A DNA stretch of 64,000 nt from positions 62,001 to 126,000 of the forward strand of contig NZAC01000049.1 in assembly GCA_002686085.1 (NCBI GenBank), written 5' to 3'. The translations under genes and the position numbers were made by a program. Origin of the DNA: Roseibacillus sp. (GTDB taxonomy: Bacteria; Verrucomicrobiota; Verrucomicrobiia; Verrucomicrobiales; Akkermansiaceae). Of this stretch, positions 34,560 to 44,500 are shown piece by piece. How positions within the stretch are numbered: position 1 is the first letter of the stretch; each line of letters opens with the position of its first letter. The notes below the pieces were generated by a model that saw only the letters and a list, made by a program, of their open reading frames with translations, was not told the origin of the DNA and made no database searches.

Positions 34560-36134
34560 ATGCCCTTAGTCCTTGGTTTAGACTCTTCCACACAGAGCGT
34601 TTCTGCCGTCGTTCTTGATACAGATTCGGATTCGATCATCCATGAGGAGTCAGTCAGTTTCGGTGCTGACCTGCCGGACTATTGTCAGCCCTCGGGCTTC
34701 ATCCCGGGTGGAGAAAACGGAGAAGTCCATAGTGACCCAATGATGTGGCTGGATGCCCTGGAGCTCGTATTCTCCCGCCTTGCGCAAAGTTCCGTAGAGA
34801 TGTCGGACATAGTCGCGGTCTCCGGTTCAGGCCAGCAGCATGGAAGTGTCTATCTCGACGAGGGCTTTATCGACACGGTAGGCAATCTGGATCCACGGGA
34901 GACACTCAAGGGGCAGATTCTTTCCCATCTTACGAGGCAGACAGCGCCAATCTGGATGGATAGTTCTACAACCGTGGAATGCGGTGAAATCACCCGGGCG
35001 CTTGGGGGTGATACGGAAGTGTGCAGTCGGAGTGGGTCTATTGCGATCGAACGCTTCACGGGACCACAAATCCGTCGATTTGCGAAGACGAGTTACGACG
35101 GCTGGGAATTGACGGGAGTAGTCCACCTCGTGAGCTCCTTCATGGCGTCAGTCGTTGCCGGTAAAAGTGTTGCAATTGATCATGGAGATGGCGCGGGGAT
35201 GAACCTGCTCAATCTCGCTTCGGGATGCTGGGATAACGAGTTGCTGGAAGCGACTGCTCCGGGTTTACGGGCAAAGCTTCCCTCCCCGGAGCCATCCGCA
35301 ACGGTGGTTGGTAATGTCAGCCAGTTCTTTGTTGAGAACCATGGAATGGATCCGAATTGCAAAGTCGTCCTCTTCTCGGGAGATAACCCCTGCAGTCTTG
35401 TTGGTATGGGAGCCTCAAAGCCCGGGAAGGTGGTTATCAGCCTCGGCACGAGTGACACTCTTTTTGCTGCAATGCCGGAGCCTCGGACGGACCCGAATGG
35501 CTTCGGGCATGTGTTCGGCAATCCTATGGGAGGCTTTATGAGCCTCATATGCTTTTTGAACGGGTCACTTGCGCGGGAAAGGGTGAAGCATAGCTTGGGG
35601 CTGAGCTGGTCAGATTTTGATCGGGAGGGACTGGCGCAGACGCCGATCGGCAACCTGGGACGCGGCATGCTCCCGTTCTTTGGATCAGAGATTACACCCA
35701 GAGTAACCTCTTCCGAGGCGGTATATTTTGGCTGGCCGGAGGGGGAGAGGGAGCCGGCTGCGGTGGTAAGGGCTCTTCTCGAAGGACAATTTCTGAACAT
35801 GAAGGTCTCTTCGAGGTGGCTGGGAGTCTCTCCAGAGACCATTTATCTTACCGGTGGGGCATCGAAAAATACGGGGATCGCTCAGACGGTAGCAGATGTT
35901 TTTGGGGTCCCGGTCTCCCGGTTGAGCGTGCCCGGTTCGGCGGCTCTAGGAGCTGCCATGAGGGCTGCCAACGCGGTGTGTGGAATTCCCTTGGACTCCC
36001 TTGAAGCGTCTTTTTGCCAGCCTGATAGTGGTTCAACCGTGCAGCCGAGGGACGGAACAAGGGAAATCTACGAGGAATTGGAGCAAAAATGGGTCTCAGC
36101 CTTGCACGAAGCGTTTCCGCTCCTTAAGGACTGA
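34560..36134 (+). CDS. xylB: Xylulokinase (FGGY-family sugar kinase)
   Basis: A 524-residue FGGY kinase phosphorylating D-xylulose. N-terminal ATPase motif LGLDSSTQSVSAVVLDTD, substrate-site segment AVSGSGQQHGSVYLD, GPQIRRFAKT, DHGDGAGMNLLNLASG, then the second ATPase half with KVVISLGTSDTLFAAM and IYLTGGASKNTGIAQTVADVFGVPVSRL. The QQHG motif and the length fit xylulokinase, and xylA lies upstream. It begins 86 bp after the second intergenic repeat copy and is followed 25 bp later by a TIM-barrel isomerase gene, so it probably heads an operon of sugar catabolism genes. Confidence 0.9.
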   Translation: MPLVLGLDSSTQSVSAVVLDTDSDSIIHEESVSFGADLPDYCQPSGFIPGGENGEVHSDPMMWLDALELVFSRLAQSSVEMSDIVAVSGSGQQHGSVYLDEGFIDTVGNLDPRETLKGQILSHLTRQTAPIWMDSSTTVECGEITRALGGDTEVCSRSGSIAIERFTGPQIRRFAKTSYDGWELTGVVHLVSSFMASVVAGKSVAIDHGDGAGMNLLNLASGCWDNELLEATAPGLRAKLPSPEPSATVVGNVSQFFVENHGMDPNCKVVLFSGDNPCSLVGMGASKPGKVVISLGTSDTLFAAMPEPRTDPNGFGHVFGNPMGGFMSLICFLNGSLARERVKHSLGLSWSDFDREGLAQTPIGNLGRGMLPFFGSEITPRVTSSEAVYFGWPEGEREPAAVVRALLEGQFLNMKVSSRWLGVSPETIYLTGGASKNTGIAQTVADVFGVPVSRLSVPGSAALGAAMRAANAVCGIPLDSLEASFCQPDSGSTVQPRDGTREIYEELEQKWVSALHEAFPLLKD

Positions 36135-36159
36135 GGGCACTACGTAACTAACCAGAACA

Positions 36160-37212
36160 ATGGCACGACCAGTAACACTCTTCACCGGCCAGTGGGCCGA
36201 TCTCTCTCTCTCCGATCTTCTGCCTAAGGTAAAGGACATGGGCTATGACGGAGTCGAACTTGCCTGTTGGGGCGATCACTTTGATGTTCAGCGGGCCCTC
36301 AACGAGGATGGCTACGTCGAAGGGCGGTGGGAGCTGCTCGCGAAAAATGACATGGTGTGCTATGCGATTTCGAATCACTTGGTCGGACAAGCTGTTTGTG
36401 ACCTGATCGATGAACGGCACCAATCGATTCTCTCCCCTGAGGTTTGGGGCGACGGCGATCCTGAGGGGGTAAGGCAACGGGCTGCACAGGAGATGATTGA
36501 TACAGGCAAGGCCTGTCGCAAATTCATCGATGCAGGAGCGTCTTTCATGGCCGATAAGCCAGTGGGATCTGGAAGAGCAGTGGTCAATGGATTTACCGGG
36601 TCCAGTATCTGGCACTCCATTTATGCCTTTCCGCCGACAAGTCAGGAATATTACCAGAAGGGCTTTGACGATTTTGCAACTCGCTGGAAGCCGATTCTGG
36701 ATGAGTTCGACGCAGTTAATGTCGACTTCGGCCTAGAAGTTCACCCGACAGAGATCGCCTTCGACATCGCGTCTGCAGCACGAGCCGTTGAGGCCGTCGG
36801 GGGGCATTCGAGATTTGGATTCAATTATGACCCCAGCCACCTTGGCTATCAGGGGGTTGACTATGTAAAGTTTATCCGTGACTTCCCTGACAGGATCTTC
36901 CATGTCCATATGAAGGACGCGTGGTGGGGGCATGGAGATGGAAGCGTGGGCGTCTTCGGTGGCCATACTGACTTTACGGACGCGCGCCGTTTCTGGGATT
37001 TTCGCTCGGTGGGCCGGGGCGATACAGATTTTGAGGAAATCATGGTGGCTCTCAATGACATTGCCTACGCAGGACCGTTGTCCGTAGAGTGGGAAGATGG
37101 GCGGATGGACCGATTCCACGGTGCAGCCGAGAGCTGTGCCTTCACCAAGGATCTTGATTTTGCGCCCAGTGACGTGATTTTCGATTCGGCTTTCGACAAG
37201 GATAATCAGTAA
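36160..37212 (+). CDS. Sugar phosphate isomerase/epimerase (TIM barrel)
   Basis: A 350-residue TIM-barrel protein of the xylose isomerase-like/AP endonuclease 2 family, longer than the usual 270-300. Opening [34 protein letters not shown], the metal ligand Glu in [33 protein letters not shown] (Asp and His ligands), [10 protein letters not shown], and [14 protein letters not shown] near the end. The family uses divalent metals on sugars, inosose or keto-sugars. It sits between xylB and two Gfo/Idh/MocA genes, a common arrangement for oxidation and isomerisation of sugars or inositol in this group. The substrate cannot be specified. Confidence 0.85.
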   Translation: MARPVTLFTGQWADLSLSDLLPKVKDMGYDGVELACWGDHFDVQRALNEDGYVEGRWELLAKNDMVCYAISNHLVGQAVCDLIDERHQSILSPEVWGDGDPEGVRQRAAQEMIDTGKACRKFIDAGASFMADKPVGSGRAVVNGFTGSSIWHSIYAFPPTSQEYYQKGFDDFATRWKPILDEFDAVNVDFGLEVHPTEIAFDIASAARAVEAVGGHSRFGFNYDPSHLGYQGVDYVKFIRDFPDRIFHVHMKDAWWGHGDGSVGVFGGHTDFTDARRFWDFRSVGRGDTDFEEIMVALNDIAYAGPLSVEWEDGRMDRFHGAAESCAFTKDLDFAPSDVIFDSAFDKDNQ

Positions 37213-37232
37213 CACCGAACGAGAGAGAAATC

Positions 37233-38309
37233 ATGGCAACAAGAGTGGGAGTAATCGGAGCGGGTGGAATGCTCCAGTATCATGCGCCCGGTTTCCGGCA
37301 GGGTGGTGGTGAGTTGGTCGCAATTGCTGATGTAAATAAGGAGGCTGCACAGGCTTCCGCGGACGAGTGGAACGTTTCACAGGTGTTTGGAAATACCGGG
37401 GAGCTTCTTGATTCGGACATTGATGCCGTAAGCATTATCGTCCCGAACAAGTTTCATGCTCCGCTTGCTATTCAGGCTCTTGAGTCAGGGAAACATGTTT
37501 TCTGCGAAAAACCTCCCGCTCTCAACGCGGGAGAGGTTGAAGACATGATTGCCGCGGCTGAAAAGTCCGGCAAGGTCCTGATGTTCAACTTTAACAACCG
37601 TGCCCGTCCGGAGTCCCAGGCTATGATGAAGCACATCGAGGATGGAACTGTAGGGCGAATTAACTCGGCACAGGCGCAGTGGATCCGGAGGACAGGAATA
37701 CCAGGATTCGGAGGCTGGTTCACAACAAAGGAGCTGTCCGGTGGCGGCCCGGTTATCGACCTGCTCCACATGATCGATCTCGCTCTTTACTTCATGGGAT
37801 ACCCGGAGCCGGCTCATGTCCTCGGCCAGACTTTCGACGACTTTATTACGGACAAGGCGTTCAAGGGACCGTGGGGGATTCCAGACAATGCGGATGGAAA
37901 AACTGATGTGGAGGCCGCAGCTCATGGGTTCGTGACCTTCAAGAGTGGACAGGTTCTCAGTTTACGGAACTCGTGGGCTGAGATGATAGAAAGAGAAGTT
38001 GTGTCCGTTGTCTTCCAGGGAAGCAGAGCGGGTGGCAAGGTGGAGCGTCTCTTTGGGAGCGACGGCTTGGACGACACCGCGATCGATACTTGTGAGCTTT
38101 ACACGCAGGAAGAGGGGAAGTCGGTTAATCAGAAGATTGAAACGGAACCATGTGAGGACATGGGACGGATCGCTTCGGCAGCTAATTTCGTGGAGACCAT
38201 TGAGGGTAGTGCAGCTCCTCTTAATACTCCGCAGGAAGCCCTGAAGCTCATGCAGATCATCGACGCGCTCTACAAGTCTGCGGAGACTGGATCCCCGGTA
38301 GCGCTCTAG
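37233..38309 (+). CDS. Gfo/Idh/MocA-family oxidoreductase, first copy
   Basis: A 358-residue NAD(P)-dependent sugar oxidoreductase. The Rossmann motif is VGVIGAGGMLQYHAPGF; the catalytic-loop signature is HVFCEKPPALNAGE with the EKP Lys; the C-terminal domain holds GGGPVIDLLHMIDLALYFMG with the conserved Asp/His. No Tat or Sec signal is present, so it is cytosolic. It lies 20 bp after the isomerase gene and 54 bp before a second Gfo/Idh/MocA gene with different sequence, so the two probably act at different steps of the same pathway. Confidence 0.88.
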   Translation: MATRVGVIGAGGMLQYHAPGFRQGGGELVAIADVNKEAAQASADEWNVSQVFGNTGELLDSDIDAVSIIVPNKFHAPLAIQALESGKHVFCEKPPALNAGEVEDMIAAAEKSGKVLMFNFNNRARPESQAMMKHIEDGTVGRINSAQAQWIRRTGIPGFGGWFTTKELSGGGPVIDLLHMIDLALYFMGYPEPAHVLGQTFDDFITDKAFKGPWGIPDNADGKTDVEAAAHGFVTFKSGQVLSLRNSWAEMIEREVVSVVFQGSRAGGKVERLFGSDGLDDTAIDTCELYTQEEGKSVNQKIETEPCEDMGRIASAANFVETIEGSAAPLNTPQEALKLMQIIDALYKSAETGSPVAL

Positions 38310-38363
38310 GACCTCTGGAGGGTCTTCTCTTTTCAGAACTTCACAAGTAACAGGACACGTAAA

Positions 38364-39524
38364 ATGGCACTTAATAGAAAACTTCGAATGGGAATGGTTG
38401 GCGGTGGACGCGGTGCGTTTATCGGTGCGGTACATCGCATGGCCGCTAATCTGGATGGGAAAATTGAATTAGTCGCGGGGGCGTTCTCCTCAGATCCCGA
38501 GAAATCAAAACTCAGCGGAGAGGATTTCTTCCTGTCGCCGGACAGGGTCTACGGATCTTACGAGGAGATGGCAGAGAAAGAAGCAGCTCGGGAAGACCGG
38601 ATCGATTTTGTTACGATTGTAGTGCAGAACCACCTTCATGTCGCTGTTGCGAAAACCTTCCTTGAGGCAGGGTTCAATGTTATATGTGACAAGCCCCTTT
38701 CGAGTAATCTTGAGGACGCCAAGGATCTACAGAAACTTGTGCACTCGAGTGGTAAGGTCTTTTGCCTGACTCATAATTACACGGGATATCCGATGGTGAA
38801 AGAGGCTCGGAGAATGGTCCAGGATGGAGAACTAGGCAGGCTCCTCAAGGTTGTAGCGGAATATCCACAAGGCTATGCGGTTGGAGATGTCGAGGGTGAA
38901 GGGCAGGGACAGATTTCGAACTGGCGGGCAGATCCGGCAATTGCAGGGTCGTCTAACTGCATGGGAGATATCGGTACTCATGCTCATAATCTCGTGCGCT
39001 ATATCTGTGGAATCGAAGTAGATGAACTGGCCGCCGAACTTTCAGCCTTCATCCCTGGTCGTGAACTTGATGATGATGGGAACTGCCTCGTGCGGTTTAC
39101 CGATGGAGTGAAGGGTATTATTTACGCGTCCCAGATTTCGAATGGTGACGAAAACAATCTCAACATCCGGGCGTATGGAACGAAGGCCTCGATCGAGTGG
39201 CATCAGGAAGATCCGAACGAGTTGATCGTGAAGTATGCGAATGCTCCACGGAAAATATATCGTCGGGGTAATGAGTATCTGGGGGAGGCAGCATCGTCAA
39301 ATTCCCGGACTCCTTTTGCACACCCGGAGGGCTTCATCGAGGCTTTCGCCAACGTATATCTCGCGGCCGCAGCTGCCATTGCTGATCAGATCGAGGGGAA
39401 CGACCCGCCTGCGGGAGGCTACGATTTCCCGACAGTTGACGATGGAGTTGCAGGTAATGCCTTTATCAAGGCGTGCGTAGACTCTTCCCGGAGCAATGCG
39501 GCTTGGACCAAGCTGGACCTTTAA
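38364..39524 (+). CDS. Gfo/Idh/MocA-family oxidoreductase, second copy
   Basis: A 386-residue NAD(P)-dependent oxidoreductase. RMGMVGGGRGAFIGAVHRMAA is the nucleotide-binding motif, FNVICDKPLSSNLEDA the Lys-containing catalytic signature (DKP in place of EKP), and SSNCMGDIGTHAHNLVRYI supplies the active-site Asp/His. The VGGGRGAFIGAVHR opening marks a common PVC and Bacteroidota subgroup distinct from the preceding gene. It is probably cotranscribed with the isomerase and first oxidoreductase. The substrate is unknown. Confidence 0.88.
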   Translation: MALNRKLRMGMVGGGRGAFIGAVHRMAANLDGKIELVAGAFSSDPEKSKLSGEDFFLSPDRVYGSYEEMAEKEAAREDRIDFVTIVVQNHLHVAVAKTFLEAGFNVICDKPLSSNLEDAKDLQKLVHSSGKVFCLTHNYTGYPMVKEARRMVQDGELGRLLKVVAEYPQGYAVGDVEGEGQGQISNWRADPAIAGSSNCMGDIGTHAHNLVRYICGIEVDELAAELSAFIPGRELDDDGNCLVRFTDGVKGIIYASQISNGDENNLNIRAYGTKASIEWHQEDPNELIVKYANAPRKIYRRGNEYLGEAASSNSRTPFAHPEGFIEAFANVYLAAAAAIADQIEGNDPPAGGYDFPTVDDGVAGNAFIKACVDSSRSNAAWTKLDL

Positions 39525-39620
39525 TCTCAGCAGGAGAGGGCTCTGGATTGCCGCAATGTAATTCCGTGATTGCGATTTTCAGTCGCAGTCTTCATCCTGA
39601 CTGGAATCATTCAGATTACC

Positions 39621-40520
39621 ATGAAGCAGCGACTATCACTCATTCTTCCAATCGCTTTGGCGGCGACCATGGTTCCCCTTGCGATCGGCCAGAAGGACGG
39701 TGAGTCCAAGGGAAAGAATGCGGATAAGATTGCCCCAAATCTACCAGAGAAGGCTTTCGCCGAGGCCAAGAAAAAGCGTAAGTTGCTCGTTTTCTCGCGA
39801 ACCACGGGTTTCCGCCATGGATCCATCGCAACCGGTCTCACCGCGATGAAGATGATGGGTGAGAAAACCGGTGCCTTTGAAGCGATTCTGAGCGACGACT
39901 TGGATAATTTTGAGAGCGATAAGATCAATCAGTTTGATGCTATTCTCTTTCTCAACACCACTGGGGATCCTTTCATGGAGAAGGGCAAGGCTGACGCCAA
40001 GGCTCGGTCTGAGAGGCTGCAGAAGAACCTGCAGGATTTTGTGAAAAGTGGAAAGGGTTTTGCGGGCTTTCACTCCGCCACAGATACCTTGAAGCCTGGT
40101 GGTGGAAAGACTCCGGAATACTCCAAGATGATCAATGGTGCGTTCGATGGGCACCCCTGGGGGGGTGGCAGTAATGTGACGATCGCGGTGGAAAAGGGAC
40201 AGGAAAAGCACCCAATCGTCGCCCATCTCGGCGGCAAGAGCATGAGCTTCAAAGAAGAAATCTACCAACTCCGAGACCCCTACGATTCGAGTAAGGTGCA
40301 GATGTTGCTTCGGCTTGACTTGGAGAGAAGCGATAAGAAAAATCTGAAGCGGGCAGACCGTGATTACGGGGTGGCTTGGGTCAGGAAGTGGGGAGAAGGG
40401 CGTGTGTTTTACTGCTCTCTGGGACATAATGACGCAATGTACTGGCATCCGGAGGTCCTGAAGGTGTATCTGGGCGGGCTGCAATATGCGCTTGGGGACT
40501 ATGATGTGCCCTCCAAGTAG
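39621..40520 (+). CDS. Exported ThuA-domain protein
   Basis: A 299-residue exported protein with a signal peptide (MKQRLSLILPIALAATMVPLAIG); ATG 39621 is chosen for that reason over an upstream frame start at 39570. The ThuA fold, a class I glutamine amidotransferase-like domain, is seen in KLLVFSRTTGFRHGSIATGL, FDAILFLNTTGDPF, GKGFAGFHSATDTL, HPWGGGSNVTIAVEKG, KHPIVAHL and GEGRVFYCSLGHNDAMYWHPEVL. ThuA proteins are linked to trehalose and sugar metabolism, but the biochemical role of exported forms is not known. It ends the sugar operon. Confidence 0.85.
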   Translation: MKQRLSLILPIALAATMVPLAIGQKDGESKGKNADKIAPNLPEKAFAEAKKKRKLLVFSRTTGFRHGSIATGLTAMKMMGEKTGAFEAILSDDLDNFESDKINQFDAILFLNTTGDPFMEKGKADAKARSERLQKNLQDFVKSGKGFAGFHSATDTLKPGGGKTPEYSKMINGAFDGHPWGGGSNVTIAVEKGQEKHPIVAHLGGKSMSFKEEIYQLRDPYDSSKVQMLLRLDLERSDKKNLKRADRDYGVAWVRKWGEGRVFYCSLGHNDAMYWHPEVLKVYLGGLQYALGDYDVPSK

Positions 40521-40705
40521 TGGTTCTCGCCAATTTCGATCGCAGGACCAAGGTCCCCAAACGCTCGAGGCTTCTTGGGCCGGTCTCGTTTTGCCTCGCA
40601 GAACGTTCATTTCGAGTGCTTTGTATCAGGGGCGCGGTGGAGCCTGATTTCCTAGAGAAATGGTCCCTCTAATTAAGGCTCTGCCCCTGCTCTGGTTACC
40701 GTGTG

Positions 40706-40770
40706 GGATTGCTTAATCCGGGCTTGTGAAAAATTTCACAAAGGCCTTGTGAAAAATTTCACAAGGCCTT
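40706..40770. promoter_or_regulatory. Twin CRP/FNR-type palindromes upstream of actA
   Basis: Two identical copies of TTGTGAAAAATTTCACAA lie at 40724-40741 and 40747-40764, 23 bp apart. Each contains TGTGA-N6-TCACA, the consensus of E. coli CRP and similar to FNR/CRP-superfamily sites. The second is enclosed in a larger 30-bp palindrome (AAGGCC...GGCCTT, 40741-40770). A further GGATT-GCTT-AATCC palindrome is at 40706-40719. The second site ends 26 bp before the actA start, close for activation, so repression or a transcript hairpin are alternatives. They precede the whole ACIII-oxidase cluster. The rest of 40521-40705 shows only a GGACC-AA-GGTCC palindrome at 40545-40556. Confidence 0.7.
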
Positions 40771-40790
40771 AGCTTCGGGCAGTTAAGCCC

Positions 40791-41507
40791 ATGGCCAATT
40801 TCTTCCCGCGTTGGACGAACATTTTGCCGCTAAAAATAGCGGTGTGCCTAGGAGTTGCCGGTGCGAGTGTGGTTGTAGGTTTTACCTACTATGCCACGCC
40901 CAAAGCGCAACGGGTAGGATACATGCCTTCGCAGCCCATCCCGTATGACCACGCATTACACGTGAACCAGTTGGGCATGGATTGCCGATATTGCCATAGC
41001 TTTGTCGAACACTCAGGGCATGCAAACGTTCCCTCGGCGAGCACTTGTTGGAACTGTCACCAGCACGTCCGGAAGGACAGCGATAAGCTGCAGCCTCTGC
41101 GACGGGCATTCGACAAGGACTACGAGCATTACGATGGAGAACCGATCAAGTGGGTGCGGATCCATCAGAGTCCGGACTACGTGTTCTTCAATCACTCGGC
41201 TCACGTCAACCGGGGAGTTTCCTGTGAATCTTGTCACGGCAAGGTGAATGAGATGAAAGTGGTCTACCAGGCTGAGGCGCACTCCATGGGCTGGTGTCTT
41301 GATTGTCACCGGAATCCGGAAAAGCATCTTCGCCCCCTCGAGGAGGTCTATAACCTTGATTACGACGCAGAGGATTGGCTGGCAGAGAACAAAATGGTTC
41401 ATCCAGAGACTGGGAAACAACTAAAGAGCCAGAAGGATCTCGGGCTTTACCTCAAGGAGCATTGGAACATCAAGGCAAAGGAGAGCTGTTGGACCTGCCA
41501 CCGTTGA
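40791..41507 (+). CDS. actA: Alternative complex III subunit ActA, pentaheme cytochrome c
   Basis: A 238-residue protein with one N-terminal TM helix (about 13-33) and five CXXCH heme motifs: CRYCH, CWNCH, CESCH, CLDCH and CWTCH. The opening NFFPRWTNILPLKIAVCLGV and the VGYMPSQPIPYDHALHVNQLGMDCRYCH segment are typical of ActA. In ACIII, a quinol oxidase unrelated to bc1, this subunit passes electrons from the iron-sulfur subunit ActB to the downstream cytochrome. First gene of the respiratory cluster, preceded by the twin palindromes. Confidence 0.95.
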   Translation: MANFFPRWTNILPLKIAVCLGVAGASVVVGFTYYATPKAQRVGYMPSQPIPYDHALHVNQLGMDCRYCHSFVEHSGHANVPSASTCWNCHQHVRKDSDKLQPLRRAFDKDYEHYDGEPIKWVRIHQSPDYVFFNHSAHVNRGVSCESCHGKVNEMKVVYQAEAHSMGWCLDCHRNPEKHLRPLEEVYNLDYDAEDWLAENKMVHPETGKQLKSQKDLGLYLKEHWNIKAKESCWTCHR

Positions 41508-41510
41508 AAC

Positions 41511-44500
41511 ATGAGTAAGCGTGTTTTCCATCACCCAGAAGCGCCTTCCGATGATTCGGGAGTTGCTTCTTGGCGTAGTGTGGGAGAGCTGGAGAGTACG
41601 CCCTCTTTCAGGGCACATGTTGAGCGTGAGTTTCCCGAGGGGTCCGGCCATCTGAGCGAAGAAGATCAGAAGGCCACGAGGAGAAGTTTTATGAAGCTGA
41701 TGGGCGCATCCTCAGCTTTGAGTGGGCTCACCCTTGTTTCATGCCGTCGGCCCGAATCCTACATTGTCCCCTACAAGAAGGCTCCTGAGTGGGTGATTCC
41801 CGGCAAGCCGTTGTATTACGCGTCAACCCGTCCTCGAGCAGAAGGATCGGTCCCGCTGGTGGTCACAACGTATGAGGGGCGTCCGACCACCCTTGCCCCA
41901 AACGGTGAACACAATGATGGGTGCGGTGCAGACGCGCTCACTCATGCCTCGGTGCTCAACCTTTATGATCCAAAGCGATCAAGGAATTTCCTCCGGAAAG
42001 GCAAAAAGTCCTCGCAGAGGGAATTCGAGCAGGTTTTGGGCTCTCTTGCTCGTGAAGGTGCCAAGTTGGCGGTCCTTGTCGGCGAGGATGACAGCCCTAC
42101 CCGAAATCGCTTGAAAGCGGAGCTTGAACAAGCCTACCCGGGATCCAAATTTTACAGCTATGAGGCCTTGTGTGGAGAAGCGAGGCGGTCGGTCCAAGAC
42201 CAAGTATTCGGAAAGGGGACTCGCACATCAGTAGATTTTTCAAAGGCTGATCGAATTCTTTCCCTCGACTGCGATTTCCTTGGTCTTGACGCGATCGGAA
42301 GTGCCTCTGATTTCTCCAGAAAAAGGCAGGGGGGTGGTGAAGATTACAGAGAGGATATCGCGGCGGACGCCATGAACCGACTTTACATGATCGAGTCCGC
42401 TTTCAGCCTAACAGGAGGTATGGCGGACCACCGGATGCGTGCGAAACCCAGCCAGATGACGGCGGTAGCGGCTCAAGTAGCGAGTGAGCTTGGAGTTCAG
42501 GTGACGGGCTACGAGTCTGGAACACTTTCAAGCGAGGAAAAGGCGAAGTTGCTGGGAAGTGCAGAAAATTTTGACTCATGGATCAGAGAGTGCGTTGCAG
42601 ATTTGAAGGCGCATCAGGGCAAGGCAGTTGTTCTCGCCGGTAGCAGACACAGTGAAGAGCTTCAGCGGATCGTCATCGCCATAAACAACCAAATCGGGTC
42701 TTACGGGGGACCCATGGTCGTCTACGAAACAGGCCGTGCCGAATATGGGACTATCGAGGATTTTGAGGCGGACGTTGATGAGGAGACATCCGTAGTTCTT
42801 TTGGGACCGGCTAATCCGCTCTTTGATCGTCCTGGTGAGCGTTTCGCGAGGGTGCTGAAAAAGGCCAAGGTGAGTATTCATCTGGGCGTGAGAACCGACG
42901 CTACCGCATTGGGATGTGACTGGCATATTCCTGCAGCCCACTACCTTGAGAGCTGGGGTGATACCAGAACGGCCAGTGGAACATACTCCTTGATCCAGCC
43001 CATGATCCTGCCTCTCTATGGAGGGTTTTCAGAACTTGAGGTTCTCTCGCAGCTACTGAGTTGGAGAAAATTTGACTGGGACAGTCTGGAAGCCGATGAT
43101 TCAGAGGATCCGGCCGTGCCTCCCACTCTGATTGCTGGGGAGGGAATGGGCGGGGAACCATCGCCAGCCCTCGCTGAGGTGAGGAAGACCTTTTCCCTTC
43201 CAGAAAATGCCAACGATGATGGCGACGTTGCATGGAAAGAAGCTCTTAAGAACGGATATCTCCAGAGTAGCTCTTACCAGACCGTTGATGCAGACAACGC
43301 CAAGGATCCTGCACCTAGCGTAAGCAGGCCTGCCTCCAAGGGTATCGAAATCAACTTTCTCCCAGATGCCTCGGTCTGGGATGGTCGCTATATCGACAAC
43401 GGCTGGCTTCAAGAGGCTCCGGATCCCATTTCGAAGCTCTCGTGGGACAACGCTGCTTTGGTGTCTCCGAAAACTGCCAAGGAGCTTGGCGTCTACGAAT
43501 CGGTTGAGCAGCTTGAGCCAGAAACCGATATTCCCGTCCTCGGTAAGGTGAAAAACGCTCCTCAGCCTTCTATCGGAGAGGGCAAGGGGGCGAGGGCGCC
43601 GATGGTTCTCATCAAGACTCAGTCTGGACGAATGGAGGTTCCCGTTTTGGTTGCCTTCGGTCATGCAGATGACTGTATCTCTGTTGCTTTGGGCTATGGT
43701 CAGGGTGCTTCAGATGGTCGGGATGGGGTTCGGGTTGCCCGCGATGATGACCCTCTGGCCCCAGTGAGTGCGGTAGGACTAAACACAGGATTTAATGCAA
43801 ACCAGTTGAGGGGAGACGCGTCGTTCAATATCGAGGCGGCTTCGGTCACCAAGCTTCAGGAACGATATCCTGTCGCGCTCGTTCAGGAGCATAATGCGAT
43901 GAACGGGCGAGCCCTTGCCCGGGAGATTTCCACTAACGATGTGGAGCATCATGGCCACAAGGTGTCCTTCGAGGAACAGGTCGCCAAGGTTCGGGAGCAG
44001 GGTCCGGTCGACTCCCACGCACCTGAGAATATTTCACTCTACAAACGTCGTGGATCCACGACGTGGGAAAGCGATAAAGACAAACAGGACGATCTCATTA
44101 GTGATAAGATTCACCAGTGGGGTATGACTATTGATCTCAATACCTGTGTGGGATGCAACGCCTGCCTGATTGCTTGTCAGGCTGAAAACAATATTCCAAT
44201 CGTCGGTAAAGAGCAGGTGGCCATGGGTCGGGAAATGCACTGGGTGCGAATGGATCGCTATTATGCGGCTCCCATGACGGAGATGGATGAAAAAACCCAC
44301 AAGAAGGTTCCGACTCCTGACTGGGTTCAGCAGAACCCCGAGATGATCCCTCAACCGGTGTCCTGCATGCAGTGCGAGAATGCCCCATGTGAGACCGTCT
44401 GTCCGGTAAACGCCACAGTGCACAGTGAGGAGGGTCTTAATACGATGGCCTACAACCGGTGTATCGGAACCCGCTATTGCGCGAACAACTGTCCCTATAA

